DNA from: Caldifarciminota bacterium
Lineage (GTDB): Bacteria > Hydrothermota > Tepidihabitantia > SM23-42
NCBI GenBank assembly: GCA_020353055.1
Contig: CP070686.1
Location: forward strand, 463,082-496,794
DNA: 33,713 nucleotides
Direction of reading: 5' to 3'
The notes under the pieces: model-generated
The model's database searches: none
The model's input: only the letters and a program-made list of their open reading frames with translations
Told to the model about the DNA's origin: nothing
Translations under genes and position numbers: made by a program
Part shown: positions 16,526 to 24,724 of the stretch, one piece after another
Numbering within the stretch: the stretch's first letter is position 1
How the letters are laid out: each line of letters opens with the position of its first letter

Positions 16526-17993
16526 ATTGTTTCCTGATCTGCTCGTTCACTATTTGTGAAGATATGACGACCATTGGTACACCAATACCCGGGTGGTTGT
16601 AGCTCCCTGTGTAGAATAGATTCTTCACCTTTTTGCTCTGATGCGCCGGTCGAAAGACAGCAGTCTGTAGTAGCGTATGTGACATACCAAGTGCTGTGCC
16701 TTTGTATGCATTATACGCTTGAATAAAGTCATTGTGGGCAAAGGTTCTTTTCACTGTAATGTGCTCCCTGAGTTTGACGTCTATTAGTTCTTCGAGGTGT
16801 TTGATGGTCTTGTCGAAGTATTTCTTTCGGATCGATTCATTGTCCTCAAGACCGGGCGCGACCGGTACCAGAATAAAAATGTTCTCCGAGCCGTCCGGCG
16901 CTACCGTACTATCCGTCTTGGATGGGCAGCATACGTAATAACTCGGGCTCTCAGGCCACGCGGGTTCGTCAAAGATGGAATGGAAATGTTCATCCCACGA
17001 ATTATCGAGGTAAAGATTGTGGTGCAGAATATTTGGTATCTTCTTCTTCAGTCCTAAATAGATCAGAAAAGCCGAAGGCCCCATTTTCTTTCTCTTCCAG
17101 TAGCCTTCAGGGTATGTCGTGAATTCCGAACTGAGCAATTTGGTTTCTGCAAAATGATAATCAGCATTTACCACAACCAAGTCGGCATTAAACTCCCCCT
17201 TGTCAGTAGCAACGCTTACGGCACGGCCGTTCACAACATTGATTTTCCGTACGTCTTGCTTGAGCATTATTCTGGCGCCCTGTTCCTCGGCCAATTTAAG
17301 GAAACCACTAACGAGTTTGCCAAGTCCGCCGCAGGGATACCAAACTCCGAGGTCAAAATCAACGTGAGACATTATCGAATAAAGAGCAGGTGTGTTATCT
17401 GGCGAACCGCCAAGAAAAACAACCGTGTACTCTAATATCTTTCTGACTTCGGGACTGTCAAAGTATCGGCGCGTGAATTTGTCGAAACTCTCAAAGATTC
17501 TGAGCCGGGTGCCCTTCGTTAATATTTGCCAGTTAAAAAAATCGAAAACCGTTTTGTATTCACGATACATGAGTTCACTCATCGCAATTTCGTATTGGTA
17601 GCGAGAGACATCGAGGTAATTCTTGAGCTTAGTGCTTCCGTCCTTTTCAAGTGTATTGAATAGTCCATCGATACCAGTGCGGTTAGCAGGTACGTCCACC
17701 GTCTTCTTACCACCGAAGAAAACTCGGTAGTTGGGGTTCAGCCTCGTGAGTTTGTAGTAATCAGTGGTCTTTTTGTTGAAAGTCTCGAAAAAATTCTCGA
17801 ATACGTCTGGCATCAGATACCAGGACGGCCCCATGTCGAAGACAAATCCGTCTTTGCGCCAGACTCGAGCCCTGCCTCCTGGCTGTTCATTCTTCTCGAG
17901 TATCGTTACATCGAAACCATCTTGTGCCAGAAGGGCGGCAGCAGATAATCCCCCGAATCCTGCCCCGATGATGATCGCCTTCTTTCGTCTCAA
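16518..17993 (-). CDS. crtI: Phytoene desaturase
   Basis: The 491-residue flavoprotein has the CrtI signature set: AIIIGAGFGGLSAAALLAQD with ILEKNEQPGGRARVW, the substrate-side FVFDMGPSWYLMPDVFENFF, the central GGLGKLVSGFLKLAEEQGA, and the C-terminal YTGSYNHPGIGVPMVVISSQ. It should desaturate phytoene to lycopene. It is the promoter-proximal gene of a six-gene minus-strand operon. The start is TTG at 17993, with AAGGAG 7 nt upstream; no better ATG lies near. The promoter is at 18027-18054. Confidence 0.92.
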   Translation of the reverse strand: MRRKKAIIIGAGFGGLSAAALLAQDGFDVTILEKNEQPGGRARVWRKDGFVFDMGPSWYLMPDVFENFFETFNKKTTDYYKLTRLNPNYRVFFGGKKTVDVPANRTGIDGLFNTLEKDGSTKLKNYLDVSRYQYEIAMSELMYREYKTVFDFFNWQILTKGTRLRIFESFDKFTRRYFDSPEVRKILEYTVVFLGGSPDNTPALYSIMSHVDFDLGVWYPCGGLGKLVSGFLKLAEEQGARIMLKQDVRKINVVNGRAVSVATDKGEFNADLVVVNADYHFAETKLLSSEFTTYPEGYWKRKKMGPSAFLIYLGLKKKIPNILHHNLYLDNSWDEHFHSIFDEPAWPESPSYYVCCPSKTDSTVAPDGSENIFILVPVAPGLEDNESIRKKYFDKTIKHLEELIDVKLREHITVKRTFAHNDFIQAYNAYKGTALGMSHTLLQTAVFRPAHQSKKVKNLFYTGSYNHPGIGVPMVVISSQIVNEQIRKQYG

Positions 17994-18026
17994 TACAAAC
18001 TCCTTGCTTTTCGTGTTGTGGACCTA

Positions 18027-18054
18027 AGTATAGCATACTTTGGTGATATGTCAA
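18027..18054 (-). promoter_or_regulatory. Sigma-70-type promoter of the carotenoid operon
   Basis: On the minus strand, TTGACA (18054-18049) and TATACT (18032-18027) are 16 bp apart. The predicted start is near 18020, about 27 nt before the crtI TTG codon. No obvious operator or B12/LitR-type site is seen. Confidence 0.75.
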
Positions 18055-18092
18055 GTTATCCTGTCTACGAGGTGTAATATACTAATCAGTGC

Positions 18093-18121
18093 TTTACAAT
18101 AGCGAAATGCATGAATATAAT
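18093..18121 (+). promoter_or_regulatory. Sigma-70-type promoter for the 26-codon peptide and membrane/peptidase genes
   Basis: TTTACA (18093-18098) and a perfect TATAAT (18116-18121) are separated by 17 bp. The expected start near 18128 precedes the AAGGAG site of the small ORF at 18165. Confidence 0.75.
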
Positions 18122-18164
18122 CTATCAGTTAACGGATTTAACAATACAGAAAGGAGAATTAACA

Positions 18165-18245
18165 GTGAAAGGGATATTCAGGGTTTTACGGTATGTATTG
18201 GTCTTTGTTTTTCTGACGATGTTCGTATTATGCAATGGTGGCTGA
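18165..18245 (+). CDS. 26-residue single-helix membrane peptide
   Basis: A GTG start at 18165 has AAAGGAG 8 nt upstream and lies about 37 nt after a predicted transcription start. The product begins MKGIFRVLRY, continues as one hydrophobic stretch (VLVFVFLTMF) and ends VLCNGG before TGA. A basic N-terminus followed by a single hydrophobic helix fits a small inner-membrane peptide. The LCNGG end also looks like a lipobox cut short. It could be a functional small protein, a leader peptide for the membrane-protein gene 125 bp downstream, or the remnant of a lipoprotein. Confidence 0.5.
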   Translation: MKGIFRVLRYVLVFVFLTMFVLCNGG

Positions 18246-18370
18246 CCGTTTGCAAGCACAAGGTCTTTGTGCAATAGTGAAGAAACTACAACACAGTCTG
18301 AATAGTATTAAAATACCCGGTATGGTGATACACCGCTGTCGGGGATGCCTGATGCCTTTAAGGGGATTCC

Positions 18371-19027
18371 ATGGATAGGAAGGATTTTTCGATTGATGAA
18401 GCGTTGAGGTTTGGATGGAACACGATGAAGACCAATTTCTGGTTCTTCTTCGGCATTCTCGTTGCCATGATTGCCGCGATATACATCCCTTATGCATTAG
18501 CTGTTGTCGCCGACAGGCTCTCGTCGGGCTTGGCTTTCCTGTTCTACGTTGTGTCATATGTGATAGCCATGATCGTTAACATTGGGTTGATACGGATTGT
18601 CCTCAAATTGGTTGACGGCGAAAAACCGGATTTCGCAGATCTATTTCGTTTTCAAGGATTCTTCTGGCGATATCTAGGCGGCAGCCTGTTGATGGCGCTG
18701 ATCGTGAGCGTGGGAGTCATGCTTTTTGTTATTCCCGGGATCATATGGGCGATCGTGTTCCAGTTTTATGGTTGGCTGATAATCGACAAGAACCTCGGTA
18801 TTATGGACGCTCTGAGTCACAGCCTCAAAATAACGAAGACGGTTAGGTGGAAATTACTCGGATTTGGAGTTTTGCTTGGTTTAATAAATTATCTTGGGAT
18901 ACTCGTTTTTGTGGTCGGTTTATTTGCAACCATTCCGACCACGATGGTCGCTTATGCACATGTTTACCGAAAATTACTGGTTCAGACCGAGAATTCCGGA
19001 ACAGTAAGGAGTAAAGCCAATGACTAA
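18371..19027 (+). CDS. Polytopic membrane protein, paralogue of the one at 21167
   Basis: The 218-residue protein has about six hydrophobic helices. Its central motif FVIPGIIWAIVFQFYGWLII, followed by GIMDALSHSLKITK and RWKLLGFGVLLG, is typical of the DUF975/GDPD-membrane-domain-like group of integral membrane proteins. No catalytic function is known for this type. AAGGGGATTCC precedes the ATG. The last 8 nt overlap the start of the M1-like peptidase, so the two are likely co-expressed. A paralogue lies beyond the peptidase (DFSxxEALxxGWNxMKxNxWFF shared at the N-terminus). Confidence 0.8.
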   Translation: MDRKDFSIDEALRFGWNTMKTNFWFFFGILVAMIAAIYIPYALAVVADRLSSGLAFLFYVVSYVIAMIVNIGLIRIVLKLVDGEKPDFADLFRFQGFFWRYLGGSLLMALIVSVGVMLFVIPGIIWAIVFQFYGWLIIDKNLGIMDALSHSLKITKTVRWKLLGFGVLLGLINYLGILVFVVGLFATIPTTMVAYAHVYRKLLVQTENSGTVRSKAND

Positions 19028-20912
19028 AAATTCTGTGCTGGTCTCGGGTATTCTATTCGCGACTCTTGCCATTGCAGAAAATGAGTGCGGAGCTGCAAAG
19101 GATTATAAGATCGTTGAATACAATATGACGGTGCGCATCCCTGAGACTTATGACCGTGTCGAAATAGATGCGCTGCTGGGTATTAGCAGGACCTCCCGGG
19201 AAGCACCAAATTGTGTGCGGATTTTGCTTGGTAAGAATTTCCGCGGCGCGAAATTCGTTAACGTCGGGGTGTCAGCCACGCAGAATGAGCAGGTGCCATT
19301 TACCTTTGAAGATTCGCTCCTAAGTATCGATGTGTCGAATATATATGGCGAGAGGTCAAAAAGTTGGCTGCTTATTGAATACGACATGGTTAAAGACACT
19401 ATTTTCTACGATGAATATTCGCCGTTCTCTTGGGAGATATCCGATTCGCTCTGTCACATAAATGCTTCGATCACGCGGACCGATAACTGGTATCCAAAAA
19501 TCGCCGGTACCATGCCGGAAAGGCTTGCGCCTTACCGGTTGACCATTGACGTTCCGGCGAAATTCGAGGTGATGGCGTCAGGTCGTTTGAAGGATATGGT
19601 TGTTGAACAGGGGCGCAAGACCTACTCGTGGGAGAATTATGAGGGCGTGACCGACCGCAGTCTGTACTTCTTTGCCCAGGAACAGGCGAGAACGATCAAG
19701 GAATTTCCGGATGGATTACGAGTGATAATGTATACATCCGAAAATGCCCGGCAGGATAACATGGATTTTCTTGCCGAGGTGGTTCATAAATCTTACAGAT
19801 ATTTCGAGAGCGTGTATGGCGAGCTGCCATGGAACGAGTACAAGATGATGTCATTTGTCTACGGCTACTCAGGACTTTTCAACTCGTCGAATGCACCGGT
19901 TTCGTTATTTGATTCGGAAATTGTCCATAACGATATCTACTTTCCAACCAGATCTGTTGTTCACGAAGTATCACATACCTGGTGGGGAAATGTTATATCG
20001 AGCAACGCGGACGAGAATTACTGGCTATATGAAGCGTTTGGCAAGTACTCGGAAATCGTTGGTATCATGCCGGCTCTGGGAGCGGATGTAGAAAACCTCA
20101 GTTTTTTCCGTTTGAAATTGTGCACGTTGCCCTATATAGATTACGTGCCGTCCATCAAGGATGCGCAGAACGTTGATGATCGCGTGCTTGTGACTGTCGC
20201 CGCTTATTATATGGGTGCGACGTATCTCCGGATGCTGAGGCATGTAATGGGCGAGGAAAATTTCTACAAGGGCATCAGGCATTATGTCAAAAATAGTTGG
20301 GGTAAGTGTATTTCGGCCGATGATTTTGTCGGGGCGATGAAGAAGTATTGCCCGCGGGAGCATTATGGTATGATAATTGATTACATATCGAATCCCGGCT
20401 ACGCGCGCTACGATATCAAGAAGCTCGGTACTGAATACAAGGATGGTAGATATATTCACGAATACAGCATATTGAACGTTGGTGATAAAGATATCTTTGT
20501 GCCTTATAGAGTCGAGAGTGACTTGGAGAGCTACACGGATGATCTTTTCGTGAAAAAAGGTGAACACGTAATCGTGAAGGTGCTGAGCCGACAGAACGAA
20601 GCGGTCGATCATATTACGTTGGATCCGGAAGAAATATTCCCGGTCTGCAGAGCAGGGCTCAAGGGTCCAGGAGCCACTGTATATGAAAGTCCGCAGGGAG
20701 AAGTGAGGGTCTACAACATCGCAGCGGATTGTCCCTTTGCCAGAGCCGGCATTACACAAGATATGTCTCTGATCGAGATGGATGGCGTGCAACTCGCCGG
20801 CAATGACCTGCGTGCCCTGAATCACATGATGTTAAGGCCAGAAGGCGACGCAGTAAATTTTTCCGTGAAATCAGGTGATGATGAACCGTACGAAGTCACG
20901 GTAAGATACTGA
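19020..20912 (+). CDS. Exported M1-like zinc metallopeptidase with C-terminal PDZ domain
   Basis: The 630-residue protein has a signal-like N-terminus and an M1-type beta domain. The gluzincin site is HEVSH at 315-319 with the third ligand Glu at 338 in WLYEAFGKYSE, the exact HExxH-x18-E spacing of family M1. The usual GxMEN exopeptidase motif is not seen; GYSGLFNSSNAPVSL occupies that region, so substrate choice may differ from true aminopeptidases. The last 90 residues (VRVYNIAADCPFARAGITQD) look like a PDZ domain, as in some bacterial M1/M61-like enzymes. It is flanked by two paralogous membrane proteins. Like the tricorn protease it probably works on peptides in the cell envelope. Confidence 0.85.
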   Translation: MTKNSVLVSGILFATLAIAENECGAAKDYKIVEYNMTVRIPETYDRVEIDALLGISRTSREAPNCVRILLGKNFRGAKFVNVGVSATQNEQVPFTFEDSLLSIDVSNIYGERSKSWLLIEYDMVKDTIFYDEYSPFSWEISDSLCHINASITRTDNWYPKIAGTMPERLAPYRLTIDVPAKFEVMASGRLKDMVVEQGRKTYSWENYEGVTDRSLYFFAQEQARTIKEFPDGLRVIMYTSENARQDNMDFLAEVVHKSYRYFESVYGELPWNEYKMMSFVYGYSGLFNSSNAPVSLFDSEIVHNDIYFPTRSVVHEVSHTWWGNVISSNADENYWLYEAFGKYSEIVGIMPALGADVENLSFFRLKLCTLPYIDYVPSIKDAQNVDDRVLVTVAAYYMGATYLRMLRHVMGEENFYKGIRHYVKNSWGKCISADDFVGAMKKYCPREHYGMIIDYISNPGYARYDIKKLGTEYKDGRYIHEYSILNVGDKDIFVPYRVESDLESYTDDLFVKKGEHVIVKVLSRQNEAVDHITLDPEEIFPVCRAGLKGPGATVYESPQGEVRVYNIAADCPFARAGITQDMSLIEMDGVQLAGNDLRALNHMMLRPEGDAVNFSVKSGDDEPYEVTVRY

Positions 20913-20914
20913 CT

Positions 20915-20934
20915 TTTGATGAACTTTCATCAAA
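20915..20934 (+). terminator. Possible weak hairpin after the peptidase gene
   Basis: TTTGATGA (20915-20922) and TCATCAAA (20927-20934) form an 8-bp AT-rich stem with a 4-nt loop directly after the stop codon. There is no downstream T run, so termination is doubtful. Confidence 0.25.
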
Positions 20935-21044
20935 CCCGAAAAGATGTATATCTTTAATCCTTATGGAGGTAGTACGCTGCCGAGCATGTTGAGTGGCATT
21001 GAGTCGAACGAAAAAGGATCGTTGAATCTAAAAACAGCACAGTC

Positions 21045-21072
21045 TTGACACTCATGCTACGGCATGTATAAT
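21045..21072 (+). promoter_or_regulatory. Consensus sigma-70 promoter for the 21167-24172 genes
   Basis: TTGACA (21045-21050) and TATAAT (21067-21072) are separated by 16 bp, with GGCATG abutting the -10 box. The predicted start near 21079 leaves a leader of about 88 nt before the GTG at 21167. Confidence 0.82.
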
Positions 21073-21166
21073 CAAATGGTTCTTTGCTGACTACCCAATA
21101 GTCTCTGTAATCTTTATTCTATATCATTGGTATCGGTGAACGCCCGCTGCGTTCAGGGAGGTAATA

Positions 21167-21835
21167 GTGGAAAAGAAAGATTTTTCTGTTGAAGAAGCCC
21201 TACAGTACGGTTGGAATATCATGAAGGCGAACATCTGGTTCTTTGTCGGCGTGCTGGTCGTGGCGTGGGCACTTGCCGGCGTGCCGCATATTATAGCCAG
21301 TATTCTTCAAAAAGAATCCAGTGGCCTAGCATTTTTCTTCAGGGTCATTGGATGGGTTGCGGACATCATTATTTCGATCGGGTTGATCAGCATTGCGCTG
21401 AAATTCCTTGATAACCAGGAGCCGAAGTTCGAGGATCTTTTTTCGTTTAGACCATACTTCTGGAAATATCTTGGTGCCTCGATACTGACCGGTTTAATTG
21501 TCTGGGTCGGATTTGTTCTATTAATCGTCCCCGGCATATATTGGGCGCTTAAGTTTCAGTTTTTTGGTTACTTTGTAGTTGAACAGGGGCGTGATCCGGT
21601 TGAATCGATGCGAATGAGTTCGAGGATAACTCAAACCATCAAGTGGAAATTATTGGGGTTCGGCGTCGTTCTGGCAATAATTAACGTGGTTGGTGCAATA
21701 TGTTTGTTTGTTGGACTTTTCGTCACCATACCGGTGACTCTGCTTGCATACGCTTCTGTGTATCGCAAATTGCTCCGACAAACTGAATCTGCACAGTTGA
21801 TGCCGGCTGCTTCTGAGGCAGCGCCGGTCAGTTAA
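21167..21835 (+). CDS. Polytopic membrane protein, paralogue of the one at 18371
   Basis: The 222-residue protein shares its whole layout with the 18371 product: KDFSVEEALQYGWNIMKANI at the start, LLIVPGIYWALKFQFFGYFV in the middle, then a TIKWKLLGFGVVLA segment and the end VYRKLLRQTES. About six transmembrane helices are visible. The start is GTG at 21167 with GGGAGG 8 nt upstream. It has its own consensus promoter and probably heads a unit with the next two genes (gaps of 34 and 65 nt). Function is unknown; the duplicate pair around the peptidase suggests a local duplication. Confidence 0.8.
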   Translation: MEKKDFSVEEALQYGWNIMKANIWFFVGVLVVAWALAGVPHIIASILQKESSGLAFFFRVIGWVADIIISIGLISIALKFLDNQEPKFEDLFSFRPYFWKYLGASILTGLIVWVGFVLLIVPGIYWALKFQFFGYFVVEQGRDPVESMRMSSRITQTIKWKLLGFGVVLAIINVVGAICLFVGLFVTIPVTLLAYASVYRKLLRQTESAQLMPAASEAAPVS

Positions 21836-21869
21836 AGATTCACCGCCAAATGAGAAAATAGGGGGGTTT

Positions 21870-22628
21870 GTGAGGAAGTACATATTAGTTTGTAGCACGA
21901 TAGTAGTCTTCGCAATATCTTTTGCGCAAGGCAAGACCATTCGTGCTGATCTCACTAATGACAATGTAGAGGATATAATAAGGATGGGCATGAAGATCGT
22001 TACGGTGCAGGATGGCGCGTCTGGAAAATTGCATACCATCGTTGTAGGTGAGGAACATCTTGCTGACATATCTATAGATGATTACTTTGGGGGTACCAAG
22101 GGAAATGAGCTTGCCATTCTGACTCTGCCCGAAAAAGAATACTTAAGCGAAGTTTATGGATACCGGAATAAGCGTTTTGTGAAGGTATCCGAAGTTCTTC
22201 CGGGTGAACTTACGTTCGATGAGGAAATACGTCTCTTTGGTCATTCTGCGCACAGGTGGGATCAGCATGAGGTTTTGATATACTGGCCCATAATCGAGCA
22301 CGAAGGTAAACTACAGGCGGCACCGCTTGTTCAGTTTTCCGAGACAACGTTGGTTGTGGAGAAGAATAAGACAACTGAGTTTAAAATAAGATTGCCCGGC
22401 AACACGTTCACGATGTGCGTTGCCACAACGCTGGATAAAGATGTCATCGCGTTCCTGCTGGACGAGGATGGAACGCTTATAAAACAGACCAAGATCGATT
22501 CACGTATCGGTTTCTACGGGCGCGTTATCACTGAAAGAGCGAAAAGTATCACGTTTAATATCGATAATTCGCAATCCAATAAACCCAAAACCGTTCATGT
22601 CATTATTAAACAATACCAATATCCATAA
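21870..22628 (+). CDS. Secreted protein of unknown function
   Basis: The 252-residue protein has a signal peptide (MRKYILVCSTIVVFAISFAQ) and starts at GTG 21870 after AGGGGGG. The mature part looks beta-rich; ADLTNDNVEDIIRMGMKIVT faintly recalls an FG-GAP-like entry strand. The C-terminal half (about 160-250) could be a beta-sandwich. I recognise no family. It probably belongs to the transcription unit starting at 21045. Confidence 0.65.
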   Translation: MRKYILVCSTIVVFAISFAQGKTIRADLTNDNVEDIIRMGMKIVTVQDGASGKLHTIVVGEEHLADISIDDYFGGTKGNELAILTLPEKEYLSEVYGYRNKRFVKVSEVLPGELTFDEEIRLFGHSAHRWDQHEVLIYWPIIEHEGKLQAAPLVQFSETTLVVEKNKTTEFKIRLPGNTFTMCVATTLDKDVIAFLLDEDGTLIKQTKIDSRIGFYGRVITERAKSITFNIDNSQSNKPKTVHVIIKQYQYP

Positions 22629-22658
22629 TTTTGTTTCATATTTAAGAAAGGACTACAA

Positions 22659-22697
22659 ATGAAGCATCTCTGTAACCATGCTGGGAGGCAGCAATGA
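22659..22697 (+). CDS. 12-codon leader ORF overlapping the next gene's start
   Basis: AAGAAAGGA is followed 5-6 nt later by ATG (22659). The ORF encodes MKHLCNHAGRQQ and ends in a TGA that overlaps the ATG of the oxidoreductase by 3 nt. The GGGAGG site of the oxidoreductase lies inside it. This arrangement fits translational coupling, but an ORF this short may be chance. Confidence 0.35.
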   Translation: MKHLCNHAGRQQ

Positions 22698-24172
22698 GTT
22701 CCGTCGTGATAGTTGGTGCTGGTATGGGTGGCCTCATGGCCGGAAATCTTCTGGCAAAGAAGGGCCACAAAGTTGCCATATTCGAATCTCATACAATGCC
22801 TGGCGGGTATACCGCGGGTTTCTGGCGCAAGGGTTATTATTTTGAGAGCGGGACGCTGTCTTTTGAAATGGCAAGTTTGATATTCCCGGCCATGCGTGAT
22901 ATCGGCGTTTATGATAAACTGCAGTTTGTTCGTCAAATAGCGCGTTGGGTCACACCGGACTATGATTTTGTGATGCATTCCCTCGATGATATGAAAAAAT
23001 CAATACTCGAAGCTTTCCCTTCGGAAAGAGAAAGGCTCTTGAAATATTTTGCCGAGATCGATCGCATGTGTGGTATATACAAGGGGCTTGAAAAACCAAA
23101 TACCTTCTTGAATAAACTAACATTCCCGTTACGTATGTCCAGGTTCGTTAACATGGTCCGGAAGTATGGAAGGATGACCAGTTCCGAATTTGCCGAGATG
23201 TATTTTGAAAAAAAGTCCAAGGTATATTTTACGTTCAAGGATGTCGGATATCCTGATATGCCCGCGATGGTAGTGCCGGCAGCATTCATGTCATTTCTCG
23301 ATGACTACTGGACCGTTAAGACGGGCATGCAGTCGTGGGCTGATGTCCTTGCGGAGAATTTCCGCAAACTCGGTGGTGAGTTGAAACTGAAATCAAGGGT
23401 CGAAAGGATACTCACAAAAAATGGAACCGCAACAGGCGTGACCTGCGGCGGAAAAGACTACATGGCGGATTATGTTTTATCTGCCTGTGACTACAAGAAA
23501 ACCTTCTTGAATCTCCTCGATGACCGGTCGTTGCTTAGTGATGATTTCGTTGAGAAGATCCAAAATGCAGCCGTTTCTGAAGGCTTTTTTGTGGTATATC
23601 TGGGACTTGATATTCCCCGGGAGAAGATGGTGGAGTATCTGAAGGTTCCTCATATTCTGTACGGAGACTGCAATCCGCCAGGCCCTGACATGGGTGATGC
23701 AACAGACGAGAAGTTTTTTGAGAAGGTATGGCTCAGTGTATATTCACCGTCACTCATGAACGAAGACCTCGCACCCAGGGGTAAGTCCTCGCTGATGATC
23801 AGCTGTATGGTTCCGTTAAGGTGGATGAACAACTGGGGTGGCGGCGACCGGAAGATCTATAAAGAACTGAAGGAAAAAGCAAAGAAAGCTCTGATCAAAC
23901 GATTCTCATCGATAATTCCTGATCTTGAGAAGCATATTGAATTCGAGGATGCGGCGACGCCTCTGACCTATGAACGGTATACCGGCAACAGTGACGGTGC
24001 TTCGTCGGCGTGGTCGTGGAATCCTAATAAGTGGTTTTACAATAATCCGAACAGCACGACGATCGACACGCCGGTCAAGAACCTGTACATAAGTTCATGC
24101 TGGGCTTACGAGTTTGGCGGCATCCCGACCACGGTAAAAGCCGCGTACATGTGCGCGAAACGGATAGCGTAA
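22694..24172 (+). CDS. CrtI-superfamily FAD-dependent oxidoreductase (CrtISO/RetSat-like)
   Basis: The 492-residue flavoprotein has the N-terminal motif VVIVGAGMGGLMAGNLLAKK and MPGGYTAGF, and a C-terminal FAD-side region ending YISSCWAYEFGGIPTTVKAA. In place of the CrtI MGPS block it reads FESGTLSFEMASLIFPAMRD, which differs from the two desaturases in the operon. Relatives include carotene isomerase-like and retinol saturase-like enzymes and many uncharacterised oxidoreductases. It may act on carotenoids because the crt operon is near, but it is on the other strand and in another unit. GGGAGG lies 5 nt before the ATG. Confidence 0.8.
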   Translation: MSSVVIVGAGMGGLMAGNLLAKKGHKVAIFESHTMPGGYTAGFWRKGYYFESGTLSFEMASLIFPAMRDIGVYDKLQFVRQIARWVTPDYDFVMHSLDDMKKSILEAFPSERERLLKYFAEIDRMCGIYKGLEKPNTFLNKLTFPLRMSRFVNMVRKYGRMTSSEFAEMYFEKKSKVYFTFKDVGYPDMPAMVVPAAFMSFLDDYWTVKTGMQSWADVLAENFRKLGGELKLKSRVERILTKNGTATGVTCGGKDYMADYVLSACDYKKTFLNLLDDRSLLSDDFVEKIQNAAVSEGFFVVYLGLDIPREKMVEYLKVPHILYGDCNPPGPDMGDATDEKFFEKVWLSVYSPSLMNEDLAPRGKSSLMISCMVPLRWMNNWGGGDRKIYKELKEKAKKALIKRFSSIIPDLEKHIEFEDAATPLTYERYTGNSDGASSAWSWNPNKWFYNNPNSTTIDTPVKNLYISSCWAYEFGGIPTTVKAAYMCAKRIA

Positions 24173-24289
24173 AAGACAGAGGTTGAGAACTTAAGAAGGT
24201 AAGAGACTGGGTTAAACAAGCCAACCTGCCGTAGATCCTGACAAGGGGTATGTTTTGTTGATCTTTGACGCTCTCTCAGGTTGTGCCTG

Positions 24290-24718
24290 TCAAAGTCTTT
24301 CCAGCACCGCCTCGCCAAGCCAGTTCTCCCCTGCTACCTTGAGCGTTGCGCTGATGTAGAGCCTATCGCCTTTCAGGTCACAATGCCGTACTTGGTCAGT
24401 CCCGACCCAATTGGGGAATTTCGCGCCTTTAACATGATGTGTGACAATGCTTTTTTCTTCATCCACAGTGTATGTCCCGCAGTACGCATCGAATCTCTCA
24501 TAAGCCTGTTTTATCTCATCTGCAGTTCCGGTCTTCAGGTCATCCGACGCGAACGGCTGGCGTTCGGGGTCCATGAGTAGTGCTGACATATACCCACCTG
24601 GCGTATAGATCAATATGCCAAAAAGGTTTTCTCCGTACGGGTAGACCATTTTCCCGTTGTCGCTTCTCAAAACCATGCTTTTGAACACCCAGGTACCCAT
24701 CAACTCATTCCCTTTCAT
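24290..24718 (-). CDS. Lipocalin-like domain protein
   Basis: The 142-residue protein matches the short lipocalin-like (Lipocalin_5) pattern: an N-terminal LMGTWVFKSM, then GILIYTPGGYMSALLMDPER, YCGTYTVDEEKSIVTHHVKG and the closing WLGEAVLERL. No signal peptide is seen, so it is probably cytoplasmic. Ligand and role are unknown. It starts 6 nt after the stop of the S15-family hydrolase gene and is therefore likely translated from the same message. Confidence 0.8.
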   Translation of the reverse strand: MKGNELMGTWVFKSMVLRSDNGKMVYPYGENLFGILIYTPGGYMSALLMDPERQPFASDDLKTGTADEIKQAYERFDAYCGTYTVDEEKSIVTHHVKGAKFPNWVGTDQVRHCDLKGDRLYISATLKVAGENWLGEAVLERL

Positions 24719-24724
24719 GTTATT

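Noticed and set aside
18089-18277. 62-codon ORF overlapping the small membrane peptide
   Set aside because: It starts inside the promoter region, has no ribosome site and no protein-like pattern; the 26-residue frame has all signals.
22694-24172. Calling this oxidoreductase a phytoene desaturase
   Set aside because: It lacks the MGPS-type block and the YTGSYNHPGIG-type C-terminus of CrtI and is in a different transcription unit; only the superfamily is supported.
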